Part shown: one piece after another, positions 33,634 to 40,842 of the stretch
Numbering within the stretch: the stretch's first letter is position 1
Layout: each line of letters begins with the position of its first letter
Assembly: GCF_005233835.1 (NCBI RefSeq)
Contig: NZ_SZQA01000019.1
Location: 91,115-155,114, forward strand
Origin: Herbidospora galbida
GTDB taxonomy: Bacteria; Actinomycetota; Actinomycetes; Streptosporangiales; Streptosporangiaceae
Length of the DNA: 64,000 nucleotides
Reading direction: 5' to 3'
Notes under the pieces: model-generated
The model's database searches: none
Told to the model about the DNA's origin: nothing
The model's input: only the letters and a program-made list of their open reading frames with translations
Made by a program: the position numbers and the translations under genes

Positions 33634-34569
33634 TCAGGGCACGGTGAGAACGATCTTCCCGGTGGTGCGGCCCGATTCGCCGAGTTCCATGGCCTTGCCG
33701 AGCTCGTCGAGCGGGAAGACCGCCGCGACCGCGACCCGCAGCCGCCCGGCCTCGATCAGCGCCGCGAGGCTCTTCAGCGCCGACAGGTCGGGTTCGCAGA
33801 TCATCGACTCGACCCGCACGCCGCGATTCTCCGCCTGTTCCGGCAGGTCGGCGACCTCCATGGAGCTGACGAGGGAGACGAGGACACCGCCGGGCCGCAG
33901 CACCTTGAGCGAACGCGGCCCGTAGTCTCCGCCGATGGTGTCGATCACGGCGTCGAGCCCGTCGCACGCGGCGGTGAAGTCGGTCGACCGGTAGTCGATC
34001 ACCTCGTCGACCCCGAGCCGGCGCAGGAAGTCGTGTTTGCCGGCGCTCGCGGTGCCATAGACGTAAGCGCCGCGGGCCTTGGCGATCTGGACCGCGAGAT
34101 GCCCCACGCCGCCGGCCGCGGCGTGCACCAGCACCTCGCCGCCCTCACGGACCTTGGCGACGTCGACCAGCGCCTGCCAGGCGGTCAGCCCGGCCAGCGG
34201 CACCGCAGCGGCCTGGATGTGGTCGAACACGGCCGGTTTGGGAGCGAAGGTGCGAGCCGGCGCGGCGACGTACTCGGCGAAGGCGCCGTGTCCGACGGGG
34301 TAGCGCAGCATGCCGAAGACCTCGTCGCCGGGTTTGTGGATCGCCACCCCTCTGCCGACCGCCTCGACGACGCCCGAGACGTCCCAGCCGAGGACGAACG
34401 GCGGTTCACCGATCAGATAGCCGGTCGAACGGTGTTTCCAGTCGGTCGGGTTGAGCCCGGCGGCGTGCACTCTGACCAGCACCTCGGTCGGCCCGGGGGC
34501 CGGCTTGGGCAGGTCGATCGCGTGCAGGACGTCGGGTCCGCCCAGGGTGTCCTGGCTGATGGCCTTCAT
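33634..34569 (-). CDS. NAD(P)H-dependent zinc-independent alcohol dehydrogenase/quinone oxidoreductase
   Basis: The protein has 311 residues of the medium-chain dehydrogenase superfamily. VLVRVHAAGLNPTDWK, the G-D-x-V-F segment (PGDEVFG) and the nucleotide loop HAAAGGVGHLAVQIAKARGA are clear. Zinc-ligand cysteines are absent, as in quinone reductases. It probably reduces an enone or quinone. The ATG follows GAGGAGCTCGA and overlaps the stop of the VOC gene (ATGA), so the two form an operon. Confidence 0.9.
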   Translation of the reverse strand: MKAISQDTLGGPDVLHAIDLPKPAPGPTEVLVRVHAAGLNPTDWKHRSTGYLIGEPPFVLGWDVSGVVEAVGRGVAIHKPGDEVFGMLRYPVGHGAFAEYVAAPARTFAPKPAVFDHIQAAAVPLAGLTAWQALVDVAKVREGGEVLVHAAAGGVGHLAVQIAKARGAYVYGTASAGKHDFLRRLGVDEVIDYRSTDFTAACDGLDAVIDTIGGDYGPRSLKVLRPGGVLVSLVSSMEVADLPEQAENRGVRVESMICEPDLSALKSLAALIEAGRLRVAVAAVFPLDELGKAMELGESGRTTGKIVLTVP

Positions 34570-34958
34570 TCGAGCTCCTCGAACAGGGTGAGTTGCAGCC
34601 CGTCGGGGGCGGTCAGCCGGGCATTGAGCGAGTTCCATGGGGTGCGGGTCGGCGGTGCGAGCACGTCGGCGCCGTGCTCCTCCAGCAGCGCCGTCGTCGA
34701 CTCGGCGTCGGGGACCTCCAGGGCGACCCTGATGTGCCCGGCCACCCGCCGGCCGACCTCGACGCGGTCGATGAACTGCGCCTGGCGTACGTCGACGATC
34801 TCGACGGTGGCCCGCCCCGCCGACAGCAGGCGGACCCTCCCGTCGTCGGAGGAGAAGTCGGCGATCTCGTGGAGGCCGAGCACGTCGCGGTAGAAGTGGA
34901 GGGCCTCCTCGTAGTTCTCGGCCGTCACGACCAGCCGCAGTTCCCGAACCTCAGTCAC
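34566..34958 (-). CDS. VOC/glyoxalase-like protein
   Basis: The protein has 130 residues. ELRLVVTAENYEEALHFYRDVLGL is the classic first beta-alpha-beta-beta unit of the vicinal-oxygen-chelate fold. A second unit ends in RLTAPDGLQLTLFEE, where the last Glu could bind metal. Members include glyoxalases, dioxygenases and resistance proteins. It is co-translated with the oxidoreductase, which suggests a small detoxification or catabolic pair. The GTG start has only a weak ribosome site. Confidence 0.87.
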   Translation of the reverse strand: MTEVRELRLVVTAENYEEALHFYRDVLGLHEIADFSSDDGRVRLLSAGRATVEIVDVRQAQFIDRVEVGRRVAGHIRVALEVPDAESTTALLEEHGADVLAPPTRTPWNSLNARLTAPDGLQLTLFEELE

Positions 34959-34983
34959 GTGATCTACGTTACCCGCCGATGAT

Positions 34984-35427
34984 CTAGCGGCGGGTGAAGT
35001 CCATGGTCCAGTTCGTCAGCCAGGTCTGACCGCCGTCCTGGGAGAAGGCCTGCTCCCAGTGGGCCGACTCGGGGGTGATGGCGTTCCAGATGAACCGGGC
35101 GTGGATCTCCTCGTCGGCGTAGAGGTCGCGGCCGTAGAACGTGCCCACGCCGTCGGTGAAGGCGCCGACGACGGGCGGCTGGAGGACGCCGTACTTGGAG
35201 TTCGACCAGTAGAGGGACCACTCCTTCTTCTCGACGTCGAACAGGCGCAGCGTGATGCCGCTGAAAGTCGGGCAGACCATCTCCTCGATGTTGGCGGCGC
35301 CGTCGAACAGCGGCCGGCAGGTCGAGTGGCCGGTGAACTCCTCCCACGCGCTGTCCGGGTCGACGTAGTTCAGGCGGCGGCGGTTGGCGACGGTCCAGTC
35401 GCCGATGAGGAAATCGAAGCCGGTCAT
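34984..35427 (-). CDS. DUF1579-like small beta-barrel protein
   Basis: The protein has 147 residues. It begins MTGFDFLIGDWTVANRRRL and has WEEFTGHSTCRPLFDGAANIEE, ITLRLFD and WSNSK segments. This is the layout of proteins that pair a FDFLxGxW motif with a lipocalin-like barrel. No signal peptide. The ATG overlaps the stop of the preceding gene by 4 bp, so the pair is coupled. Both lie opposite the WYL regulator gene. Binding of a hydrophobic ligand is a guess from the fold. Confidence 0.78.
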   Translation of the reverse strand: MTGFDFLIGDWTVANRRRLNYVDPDSAWEEFTGHSTCRPLFDGAANIEEMVCPTFSGITLRLFDVEKKEWSLYWSNSKYGVLQPPVVGAFTDGVGTFYGRDLYADEEIHARFIWNAITPESAHWEQAFSQDGGQTWLTNWTMDFTRR

Positions 35428-35882
35428 CCGGTCATCCCTTCGGGGAGCGAGTCGGTCAGGTAGGCGGCCAGGTCGGGCCGTTCGGGGGCGAGCACGTGCC
35501 GCACCCAGGCGTCGCGTTCGTGGGTGATCGGCGGCAGTTCGTACACGCAGCCGATGAAGTCGGGGGCCAGCCGCACGAAGTGGGCCGGGTCGTCGTCGGG
35601 GCAGCCGAGGAACCGCTGGCCCCCGGCCGCGCCGGTGAAGCGCAGCGCGTTGTCCCAGGCCCAGGAGTAGACGTTCAGATAGGCGCCGGTGTCGCCGCCC
35701 CGGTGCAGCACCACGAACGAGGCCGGCGGGGTGCCGTCGGGCTCGGGCAGCAGGTCGGGCAGCAGCGCGTAGGCGGCCTTCTCCACGTGGGGTTCCGGCG
35801 AGCCCACGTGGTAGCGCTTGACGTGCCGGCCACCGACCTCGATCGGCGGCGGCACGGTGAGGATCTTCTCCGCGAAAGCCAT
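35424..35882 (-). CDS. Conserved actinobacterial protein of unknown function
   Basis: The protein has 152 residues, soluble, without a recognised domain. Visible segments are PPPIEVGGRHVKRYHV, FVVLHRGGDTGAYLNVYSW and PPITHERDAWVRHVLAPERP. Codon use is normal. The ATG at 35882 is preferred over a TTG ten codons earlier. It is coupled to the DUF1579-like gene and divergent from the WYL regulator, whose target it probably is. Confidence 0.7.
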   Translation of the reverse strand: MAFAEKILTVPPPIEVGGRHVKRYHVGSPEPHVEKAAYALLPDLLPEPDGTPPASFVVLHRGGDTGAYLNVYSWAWDNALRFTGAAGGQRFLGCPDDDPAHFVRLAPDFIGCVYELPPITHERDAWVRHVLAPERPDLAAYLTDSLPEGMTG

Positions 35883-35921
35883 GTCTGGACGATAAGGAGG
35901 ATCCACTGCCAAGGTGTGTCA

Positions 35922-36806
35922 GTGAAGTCGAGCCGACTGCTCGCGATGGTCCTGCTGCTCCAGACGAAGGGCCGCCGCACCGCCGCCCAGCTCGCCGAGG
36001 AGCTCGACGTCTCGGTGCGCACCGTCTACCGCGACGTCGAGTCCCTGCACGCCGCGGGCGTCCCCATCTACGGAGACGCCGGCCACCAGGGCGGCTACCA
36101 GCTGGTCGCGGGCTACCGCACCCACCTGACCGGGCTGCACCCGTCGGAGGCCGGGGCGCTGTTCCTGTCGGGGCTGCCCGGCCCGGCCGGCGAACTCGGC
36201 ATGGGCGACGCGCTGGCCGGGGCCCAGCTCAAACTGCGCGCGGCCCTGCCGCCCGACCTGCGCGCCCAGGCCGACCGCATGCGGGCCCGCTTCCACCTCG
36301 ACGCGCCCGGCTGGTACGCCAAGGACACCTCGGTCCCGTTCCTCGGCGCGGTCGCCGACGCCGTCTGGCGCGGGCAGCTGCTCCACGTGCGCTACCGCAG
36401 GTGGAAGGCGCCCGAGGAGGTCGACCGGGTGCTGGAGCCCTATGGGCTCGTGCTGAAGGCCGGCCGCTGGTATCTCGTGGCGGGGCCGGGCCCGCGCACC
36501 TACCGGGTCGACCAGATCCTCGCGCTGCGCACCTCGGCCGAGGAGTTCGAGCCGCCCGGCGACTTCGACCTCCCGTCCTACTGGCGTGATCACCAGGAAC
36601 GCTTCCACGCCTTCCTGCAGCAGGGCGAGGCCGTCATCCGGGCCGACGGCGTCGAGCGGACCGTCCCCATCGAGTCGATCGCGAAGGCGGCCCGCCACTT
36701 CCTGTCGCAGGGCCCGTCGGTCGAGGTGCTCGAACCCCGCGAGCTCCGCGACGAGGTGGCCCGGCTGGCGGCCGAGGTGGCCGCCCTCTACCGCCCTACC
36801 CCGTAG
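35922..36806 (+). CDS. YafY-type transcriptional regulator with HTH and WYL domain
   Basis: The protein has 294 residues. The N-terminal helix-turn-helix reads RLLAMVLLLQTKGRRTAAQLAEELDVSVRTVYRDVESL, the HTH_11 pattern. The WYL domain has LHVRYRRW, EPYGLVLKAGRWYLVA and YRVDQILAL. WYL domains bind nucleotides, RNA or ssDNA and are common in stress and defence regulation, but most YafY proteins have ordinary targets. The GTG at 35922 follows AAGG; a GTG two codons earlier is possible. It faces the two small genes with a 39-bp gap. It overlaps the next convergent gene by 11 bp. Confidence 0.9.
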   Translation: MKSSRLLAMVLLLQTKGRRTAAQLAEELDVSVRTVYRDVESLHAAGVPIYGDAGHQGGYQLVAGYRTHLTGLHPSEAGALFLSGLPGPAGELGMGDALAGAQLKLRAALPPDLRAQADRMRARFHLDAPGWYAKDTSVPFLGAVADAVWRGQLLHVRYRRWKAPEEVDRVLEPYGLVLKAGRWYLVAGPGPRTYRVDQILALRTSAEEFEPPGDFDLPSYWRDHQERFHAFLQQGEAVIRADGVERTVPIESIAKAARHFLSQGPSVEVLEPRELRDEVARLAAEVAALYRPTP

Positions 36807-37128
36807 CCCGCGACACCAGCGCCACGATCAGCGACGCCACGCCCCCCTGCACGATCGACAGCACCGCGTCCTTCGCCCCGCCCGCGACCGCCGCCCCGAG
36901 CGCTCTGAGCCGTCCCGGCTGCTCCTGTACGGCCGCCACCACGGCCCCCGGGTCGGCGACCGACCCGTCCGGGGCGACGGCTCCCTCGCGGCCGAGCTCG
37001 GCGATCAGCGCCCGCAGCTCGGCCACCGCCGCGGCGACGTCGACCCGGTCGTCACCCCGGTTGTTGACGGTCACGTTGCCCTGGTCGCGGACGTTGAAGG
37101 TGTCGCGGCCGTAGTAGGTGTCGCCCAT
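36796..37128 (-). CDS. Small protein with N-terminal amyloid-like motif and helical C-terminus
   Basis: The protein has 110 residues. The first 23 carry YGRDTFNV...GNVTVNN, a glycine/asparagine/threonine-rich beta motif. The rest is helical (VAAAVAELRALIAELG) and ends in a hydrophobic stretch (AVLSIVQGGVASLIVALVSRATG) that could enter a membrane. The same motif closes the upstream DUF6232 protein. The ATG follows TAGGAGCCGGAG, where TAG is the stop of that gene, so the two are coupled with a 9-bp gap. The layout recalls adaptor/effector pairs that talk through amyloid folding. Function not known. Confidence 0.75.
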   Translation of the reverse strand: MGDTYYGRDTFNVRDQGNVTVNNRGDDRVDVAAAVAELRALIAELGREGAVAPDGSVADPGAVVAAVQEQPGRLRALGAAVAGGAKDAVLSIVQGGVASLIVALVSRATG

Positions 37129-37137
37129 CTCCGGCTC

Positions 37138-37671
37138 CTAGTTGTTGACGGTCGCGCGGCCGCCGCCGCTGACGTTGAAGGTGTCCCGCGCGAAGGTGTT
37201 GCCGACGTAGACGGGACTGTTGAAGGTGTAGGACTTCTCCGTGGGCGGGGGATCCTCGATGGCGTCCACGATGAGGCCCTCGATGTGGCGGATCTCCGCC
37301 AGGTCGGTGCCCCACAGGGCGGTGTACTGCGTCCCGGCGGTCTCGATCATCAGCGAGTACCTGTTCCGCCGGAAGATCAGACGGTAGAGGAACTGGATCG
37401 CCAGCAGCCCGCCCCAGACCCCGGCGACGGCCAGCGCGACGGGCAGGTACTCCCGCGCCTCCGGAAGCACCTCCTCGGCCACGAACGACGCCGCGGCCGC
37501 CAGCGCCGCCACCACGACGAGCTGACCGAGGGGATAGAAGGTGGAGAAGCGTCCGTTGTAGACGACCCGCAGCGTCCGCACACGGGAGATGTTCGCCAGC
37601 GGATACACCTCGTGCGCGATCCGCACGACCCGCTTGCTGATGCGAATCTCCCCGACCCTTTTCTTGGCCAT
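37138..37671 (-). CDS. DUF6232-like membrane protein with C-terminal amyloid-like motif
   Basis: The protein has 177 residues. The N-terminal ISKRVVRIAHEVYPLANISRVRTLRVVY is the pattern of actinobacterial DUF6232 proteins. Two spans follow (LGQLVVVAALAAAASFVAEEV and LPVALAVAGVWGGLLAIQFLY). A cytoplasmic PH-like part has YSLMIETAGTQYTALWGTD. The last 21 residues carry ARDTFNVSGGGRATVNN, very close to the start of the next protein. I chose the ATG giving MAKKRVGE; an earlier GTG-type start is possible. Membrane sensor or anchor is inferred. Confidence 0.75.
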   Translation of the reverse strand: MAKKRVGEIRISKRVVRIAHEVYPLANISRVRTLRVVYNGRFSTFYPLGQLVVVAALAAAASFVAEEVLPEAREYLPVALAVAGVWGGLLAIQFLYRLIFRRNRYSLMIETAGTQYTALWGTDLAEIRHIEGLIVDAIEDPPPTEKSYTFNSPVYVGNTFARDTFNVSGGGRATVNN

Positions 37672-37745
37672 GCCGCCATGGTCGGCGCGCCTCCCCTCGG
37701 CGCGCTTGAGTAGCCCCCTACTCATCTCGCCCTAGCGTGAAGGGG

Positions 37746-38210
37746 GTGCAGACCTTCCTGCCCTACGCCGACTTCACCGCGACCGCCGAGGTCCTGGACG
37801 CCCGCCGCCTGGGCAAACAGCGGGTCGAGGCCATCCAGGTGCTGCGCGCGACGTCGATCGACGACTACGGCTGGCGGCACCACCCGGCGGCCAAGATGTG
37901 GCGGGGCTACGAGGAGGCGCTGGTCCGCTACGGCCTGGCGATCTGCGACCGCTGGTGCTCGACCGGCCGGGCCGACACCTGCGCCGCCACCCTGCGACAG
38001 GACCTCGGCCGCTTCACCGGCATCGCCACCATCCGCACCCAGGCCGCCCTGGCCGAGGCCGGCGAACTGCCGCCGTGGCTCGGCGACCCCGGCTTCCACC
38101 TGAGCCACCGGTCGGCCCTGCTGAGAAAGGACCCGGACTTCTACCGCCCGCTGTTCGGCGACGAACCCGACGATCTCCCCTATGTTTGGCCCGATTCCGA
38201 CCGGCCCTAG
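37746..38210 (+). CDS. MSMEG_6728-type/pyrimidine-dimer-DNA-glycosylase-like protein
   Basis: The protein has 154 residues. QTFLPYADFTATAEVLDARRLGKQRVEAIQVLRA at the start, then WRHHPAAKMWRGYEEALVRYGLAICDRW, match the conserved family annotated as MSMEG_6728 or pyrimidine dimer DNA glycosylase. The arginine and tyrosine-rich helices fit the T4 endonuclease V-like fold. A role in DNA repair is possible but not proven for bacterial members. The GTG at 37746 gives the family start; a GTG three codons earlier is an alternative. The MazG-like gene starts 9 bp later. Confidence 0.82.
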   Translation: MQTFLPYADFTATAEVLDARRLGKQRVEAIQVLRATSIDDYGWRHHPAAKMWRGYEEALVRYGLAICDRWCSTGRADTCAATLRQDLGRFTGIATIRTQAALAEAGELPPWLGDPGFHLSHRSALLRKDPDFYRPLFGDEPDDLPYVWPDSDRP

Positions 38211-38219
38211 CCTGGTGGC

Positions 38220-38534
38220 GTGACGGAGATCGAACAGGTGACGGCCCGGCTGCGCGCCTTCGCGGCGGCGCGCGACTGGGAGTCCTTCCACACGCCGAAG
38301 AACCTGGCGATGGCGCTGGCGGGCGAGGCGGGCGAACTCCTCGCCGAGTTCCAGTGGCTGACCCCGGAGGAGTCGGCGTCGCTGGGCGAGGAGGAACTGG
38401 GCCGGGTGAGGTCGGAGATGGCCGACGTGGCGACGTACCTGATCAGGCTGGCCGACATCCTGGGCGTCGACCTGATCGACGCCATCCACACGAAGATGAC
38501 CGAGGTGGAGATCAGGTATCCGCCGAAGGCGTAG
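38220..38534 (+). CDS. MazG-like nucleotide pyrophosphohydrolase
   Basis: The protein has 104 residues. HTPKNLAMALAGEAGELLAEFQW and EMADVATYLIRLADILGVDL carry the E-x2-E and E-x2-D metal-binding motifs of the all-alpha NTP pyrophosphatase family. It should hydrolyse non-canonical or excess (d)NTPs. It is one short domain, as in RS21-C6/iMazG types. Together with the preceding glycosylase-like gene it could form a nucleotide/DNA hygiene pair. Its end overlaps the ligase gene by 23 bp. Confidence 0.9.
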   Translation: MTEIEQVTARLRAFAAARDWESFHTPKNLAMALAGEAGELLAEFQWLTPEESASLGEEELGRVRSEMADVATYLIRLADILGVDLIDAIHTKMTEVEIRYPPKA

Positions 38535-39612
38535 TCTGCCCGGCCAGCATTTCCACGACCGCCTTCGCCCCCCGCCGGCCCGCCCGCCGCTGCCGGTCGG
38601 CTCCCGTGCCCGTCCGGCCGATCCACTCCAGCAGCCGTCGTACCTCGCCCCTGTCCCCCGACTCCTCCAGCGCGTCGCCCACGTGCTCCAGCAGCCGGTC
38701 GAGCAGGGCCGTCGCCGGCACCTCGCGCCCCTCTATCGGGCAGATCCCCACTCCGGACAGGCCGTTGCGGGCCGCGTTGAACAGGGCCGCCGTGCAGACG
38801 GGCTCGGGCAGGTCGGGGCCCTCCCGCCCCGCCGCCAGTTCGGTCAGGGAGGTCGACACCAGGGCCCTCGTCAGCAGGGCCTGGAGGAGGGCGTCGTCGA
38901 CGTGGCCGGCCGCGTCGGCGGCGCGGATCTCGATCGTGGGGGTGCGGACGCCCAGCCGGGCCAGCCAGAAGGTCATCGCCGTGTCGACCAGGACGCCGCA
39001 GTCGACCAGCTGGCCGACGGTCTCCTCGTAGTCGGGCACGTCGGTGAAGCGGGGCGGTAGGCCGGCTCCGGGGAACCTCAGCTGTTCAGCGATCCGCCAG
39101 CTCGCGAAACCGGAGTCGCGGCCCTTGTCGTACGGGGAGTTGGCCCCCAGAGCCACGAGCGTGGGCAACCAGGGGCGCACGTGGTTCAGCACCGCCACCC
39201 CCGTCGCGGGGTCGGGGACGCCCACGTGGACGTGGCAGCCGCAGCACTGGTAGTCGCTGATCGTCGCCCGGTGGGTCTGGACGATGTCGGCGTAGCGGTC
39301 ACCGGCGGAGACGGGCGGGGTGGAGCCGGGCAGGACCGGCGTGCCGACCGACACCAGGCGCAGGCCGTGGGCCCGAGCGGCCTCGGACAGGCGGGCGCGA
39401 GCGCCCGACAGCTGGTCGCGTAGGTCGGCGAGGTCGGTACAGATGCCCGTGGCGGCCTCGACCTGGGTCTGGAACAGCTCCGCGCTGAAGACCCCGCCGG
39501 AGCCGGGATGCGGACCGGCGTCGGCCAGCACCTTCTCGACCTCCGGAGCGGGTTCTCCCGTCACCCCGTCGACCAGCAGGAACTCTTCTTCGACACCCAA
39601 TGTCCGGCCCAT
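38512..39612 (-). CDS. YbdK-family carboxylate-amine ligase (glutamate-cysteine ligase-like)
   Basis: The protein has 366 residues. LGVEEEFLLVD at the start, the QTQVEAATGICTDLADL segment and CCGCHVHVGVPD are signatures of the YbdK/GCS2 family. The late MTFWLARLGVRTPTIEIRAAD holds further active-site acids. Such enzymes join glutamate to an amine with ATP; in mycothiol-producing actinomycetes the natural substrate is often unclear. The ATG is at a sharp family start. It is divergent from the ArsR gene across an intergenic palindrome. Confidence 0.92.
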   Translation of the reverse strand: MGRTLGVEEEFLLVDGVTGEPAPEVEKVLADAGPHPGSGGVFSAELFQTQVEAATGICTDLADLRDQLSGARARLSEAARAHGLRLVSVGTPVLPGSTPPVSAGDRYADIVQTHRATISDYQCCGCHVHVGVPDPATGVAVLNHVRPWLPTLVALGANSPYDKGRDSGFASWRIAEQLRFPGAGLPPRFTDVPDYEETVGQLVDCGVLVDTAMTFWLARLGVRTPTIEIRAADAAGHVDDALLQALLTRALVSTSLTELAAGREGPDLPEPVCTAALFNAARNGLSGVGICPIEGREVPATALLDRLLEHVGDALEESGDRGEVRRLLEWIGRTGTGADRQRRAGRRGAKAVVEMLAGQTTPSADT

Positions 39613-39649
39613 TCCGGTCCCCTACCCCGTCTGCGCAGGTTATGTGAAC

Positions 39650-39669
39650 GCGTAACCTATGGGTTACGC
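39650..39669. promoter_or_regulatory. Perfect palindrome, probable ArsR-type operator
   Basis: GCGTAACC and GGTTACGC are separated by TATG. The site ends 8 bp before the ArsR ATG and lies 38 bp from the divergent ligase start. Autoregulation by the adjacent ArsR protein is likely; effect on the ligase gene is possible. Confidence 0.7.
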
Positions 39670-39677
39670 TTTACCCC

Positions 39678-40010
39678 ATGGACCAGGCCGCGGAGGCGAT
39701 CGCCGACCCGATCAGACGGGCGATTCTGCGCATGGTGCGCGACGAGCGGCTCACCGCCGGTGAGATCGCGGCCCGGTTCCCCGTCAGCCGGCCCGCCGTC
39801 AGCCGGCACCTGCGGGTGCTCCGCGAGAGCGGGCTCGTCACCGACGATCTGTCCGGCCGGCACCGCTACTACTCGCTCAACCCCGACGGCCTGACCGAAC
39901 TGCACCACTGGCTGTCGGCCCTCATGACCCCCGCGGGCTGGGAGCAGCGCCTCGACGCCCTGGAGACCGAGGTCTACCGGGCCCGCCGCGACAACAGGGA
40001 GACCGCGTGA
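39678..40010 (+). CDS. ArsR-family transcriptional repressor
   Basis: The protein has 110 residues with a winged helix: ADPIRRAILRMVRDERLTAGEIAARFPVSRPAVSRHLRVLRESGLV. The wing reads GRHRYYSLNPDGL. No metal-binding cysteines are seen, so this is the type that partners SRPBCC genes rather than a metal sensor. Its stop overlaps the start of the SRPBCC gene by 4 bp. A perfect palindrome precedes it. Confidence 0.92.
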   Translation: MDQAAEAIADPIRRAILRMVRDERLTAGEIAARFPVSRPAVSRHLRVLRESGLVTDDLSGRHRYYSLNPDGLTELHHWLSALMTPAGWEQRLDALETEVYRARRDNRETA

Positions 40011-40480
40011 ACCCGACCGGCCGGCTATTCGGCGCCGACCTCCATCTGACCCGCACTTTCAAGGCCCCCGCCGCCGACGTGTGGGCGAGCGTCACCGAAT
40101 CGGAGCGCACCGCGCGCTGGTTCGGCCCCTGGCGGGGCGACGCCGACCCGATGATCCAGGTGCAGCTGACCTCCGAGGAGGGCGCGCCCTGGGTCGACGT
40201 GCGCGTCGAGGCGTGCGAGCCGCCCCGGCGGCTGGCGCTCTCGTCGCTCGACGAGCACGGCGCCTGGCACGTGGAGCTGATCGTCACCGAGACCGACGGG
40301 GTGACGGAGCTCCTGTTCGTCCACCACCGGATCGACCCGGCGGGCGCCGGAGAGGTCGGGCCGGGCTGGGAGTACTACCTCGACTGTCTGGTGGCGGCCC
40401 GCGAAGGGGCGCCCGCGCCGGACTTCGCCGACTACTACCCGGAGATGAAGCCCTACTACGACGGCCTCGGGGCTGGCTGA
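40007..40480 (+). CDS. SRPBCC/AHSA1-type START-like domain protein
   Basis: The protein has 157 residues. DLHLTRTFKAPAADVWASVTESERTARWFGPW is the first helix-grip part of AHSA1-type proteins, and WEYYLDCLVAAREG the C-terminal helix. Such proteins bind hydrophobic ligands and often sit in operons with an ArsR regulator, as here (GTGA overlap). Ligand unknown. A strong hairpin follows the stop codon. Confidence 0.9.
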   Translation: MNPTGRLFGADLHLTRTFKAPAADVWASVTESERTARWFGPWRGDADPMIQVQLTSEEGAPWVDVRVEACEPPRRLALSSLDEHGAWHVELIVTETDGVTELLFVHHRIDPAGAGEVGPGWEYYLDCLVAAREGAPAPDFADYYPEMKPYYDGLGAG

Positions 40481-40484
40481 AGCA

Positions 40485-40508
40485 GACGGGGAGCCGCGGC
40501 TCCCCGTC
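40485..40508. terminator. Bidirectional terminator between SRPBCC and PASTA-like genes
   Basis: GACGGGGAGCC and GGCTCCCCGTC form an 11-bp perfect stem around GC, with TTGTT after it on the plus strand. It lies between two convergent genes and could serve both. Confidence 0.75.
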
Positions 40509-40517
40509 TTGTTCGCC

Positions 40518-40811
40518 TCAGTGTTCCGGTAGTTCCTCCGCCAGTCCGCCGACCGGCGGTTTCGGGGTGCGCGGTTCACGGACTCCCGCCGAGCCGCCAC
40601 CGCCGTCTCTCATCCACACCTTGACGGTGTCCCAGCGCGAAACCCGGGCGCCGGGGAGTGGTTCCTGTCTGGTCACGATGCCGTGCATGACCGATTCGGG
40701 TCCATCGGGGGACGGGCCGATCAGGAGAACGCCCGCGTCGTGGCCCACCAGCCATGCGTTGAGTGCCTGCATGCCCCGGAAGTCCGGGACTTCCACTTCG
40801 ATCAGGTTCAT
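40518..40811 (-). CDS. Small PASTA-like single-domain protein
   Basis: The protein has 97 residues. VEVPDFRGMQALNAWLVGHDAGV and the later PGARVSRWDTVKVWM resemble one PASTA repeat (V-P-x-x-x-G, then a V-x-V-x-V strand). No signal peptide or membrane span is seen, so it would stay in the cytoplasm, unlike PASTA kinases. The tail is glycine/proline-rich. Similar stand-alone proteins are common in actinomycetes and have no known role. It follows the secreted beta-helix gene by 31 bp on the same strand. Confidence 0.7.
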   Translation of the reverse strand: MNLIEVEVPDFRGMQALNAWLVGHDAGVLLIGPSPDGPESVMHGIVTRQEPLPGARVSRWDTVKVWMRDGGGGSAGVREPRTPKPPVGGLAEELPEH

Positions 40812-40842
40812 GCAACCTCCCGAACCCGATCGTAAGTGTCAA

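Noticed and set aside
35922..38534. A defence island suggested by the WYL regulator, the amyloid-motif pair, and MazG
   Set aside because: No nuclease, NTPase, reverse transcriptase or TIR/CHAT gene is present; the WYL protein is a common YafY type and the MazG protein is a single housekeeping-like domain. Only the motif pair remains of interest.
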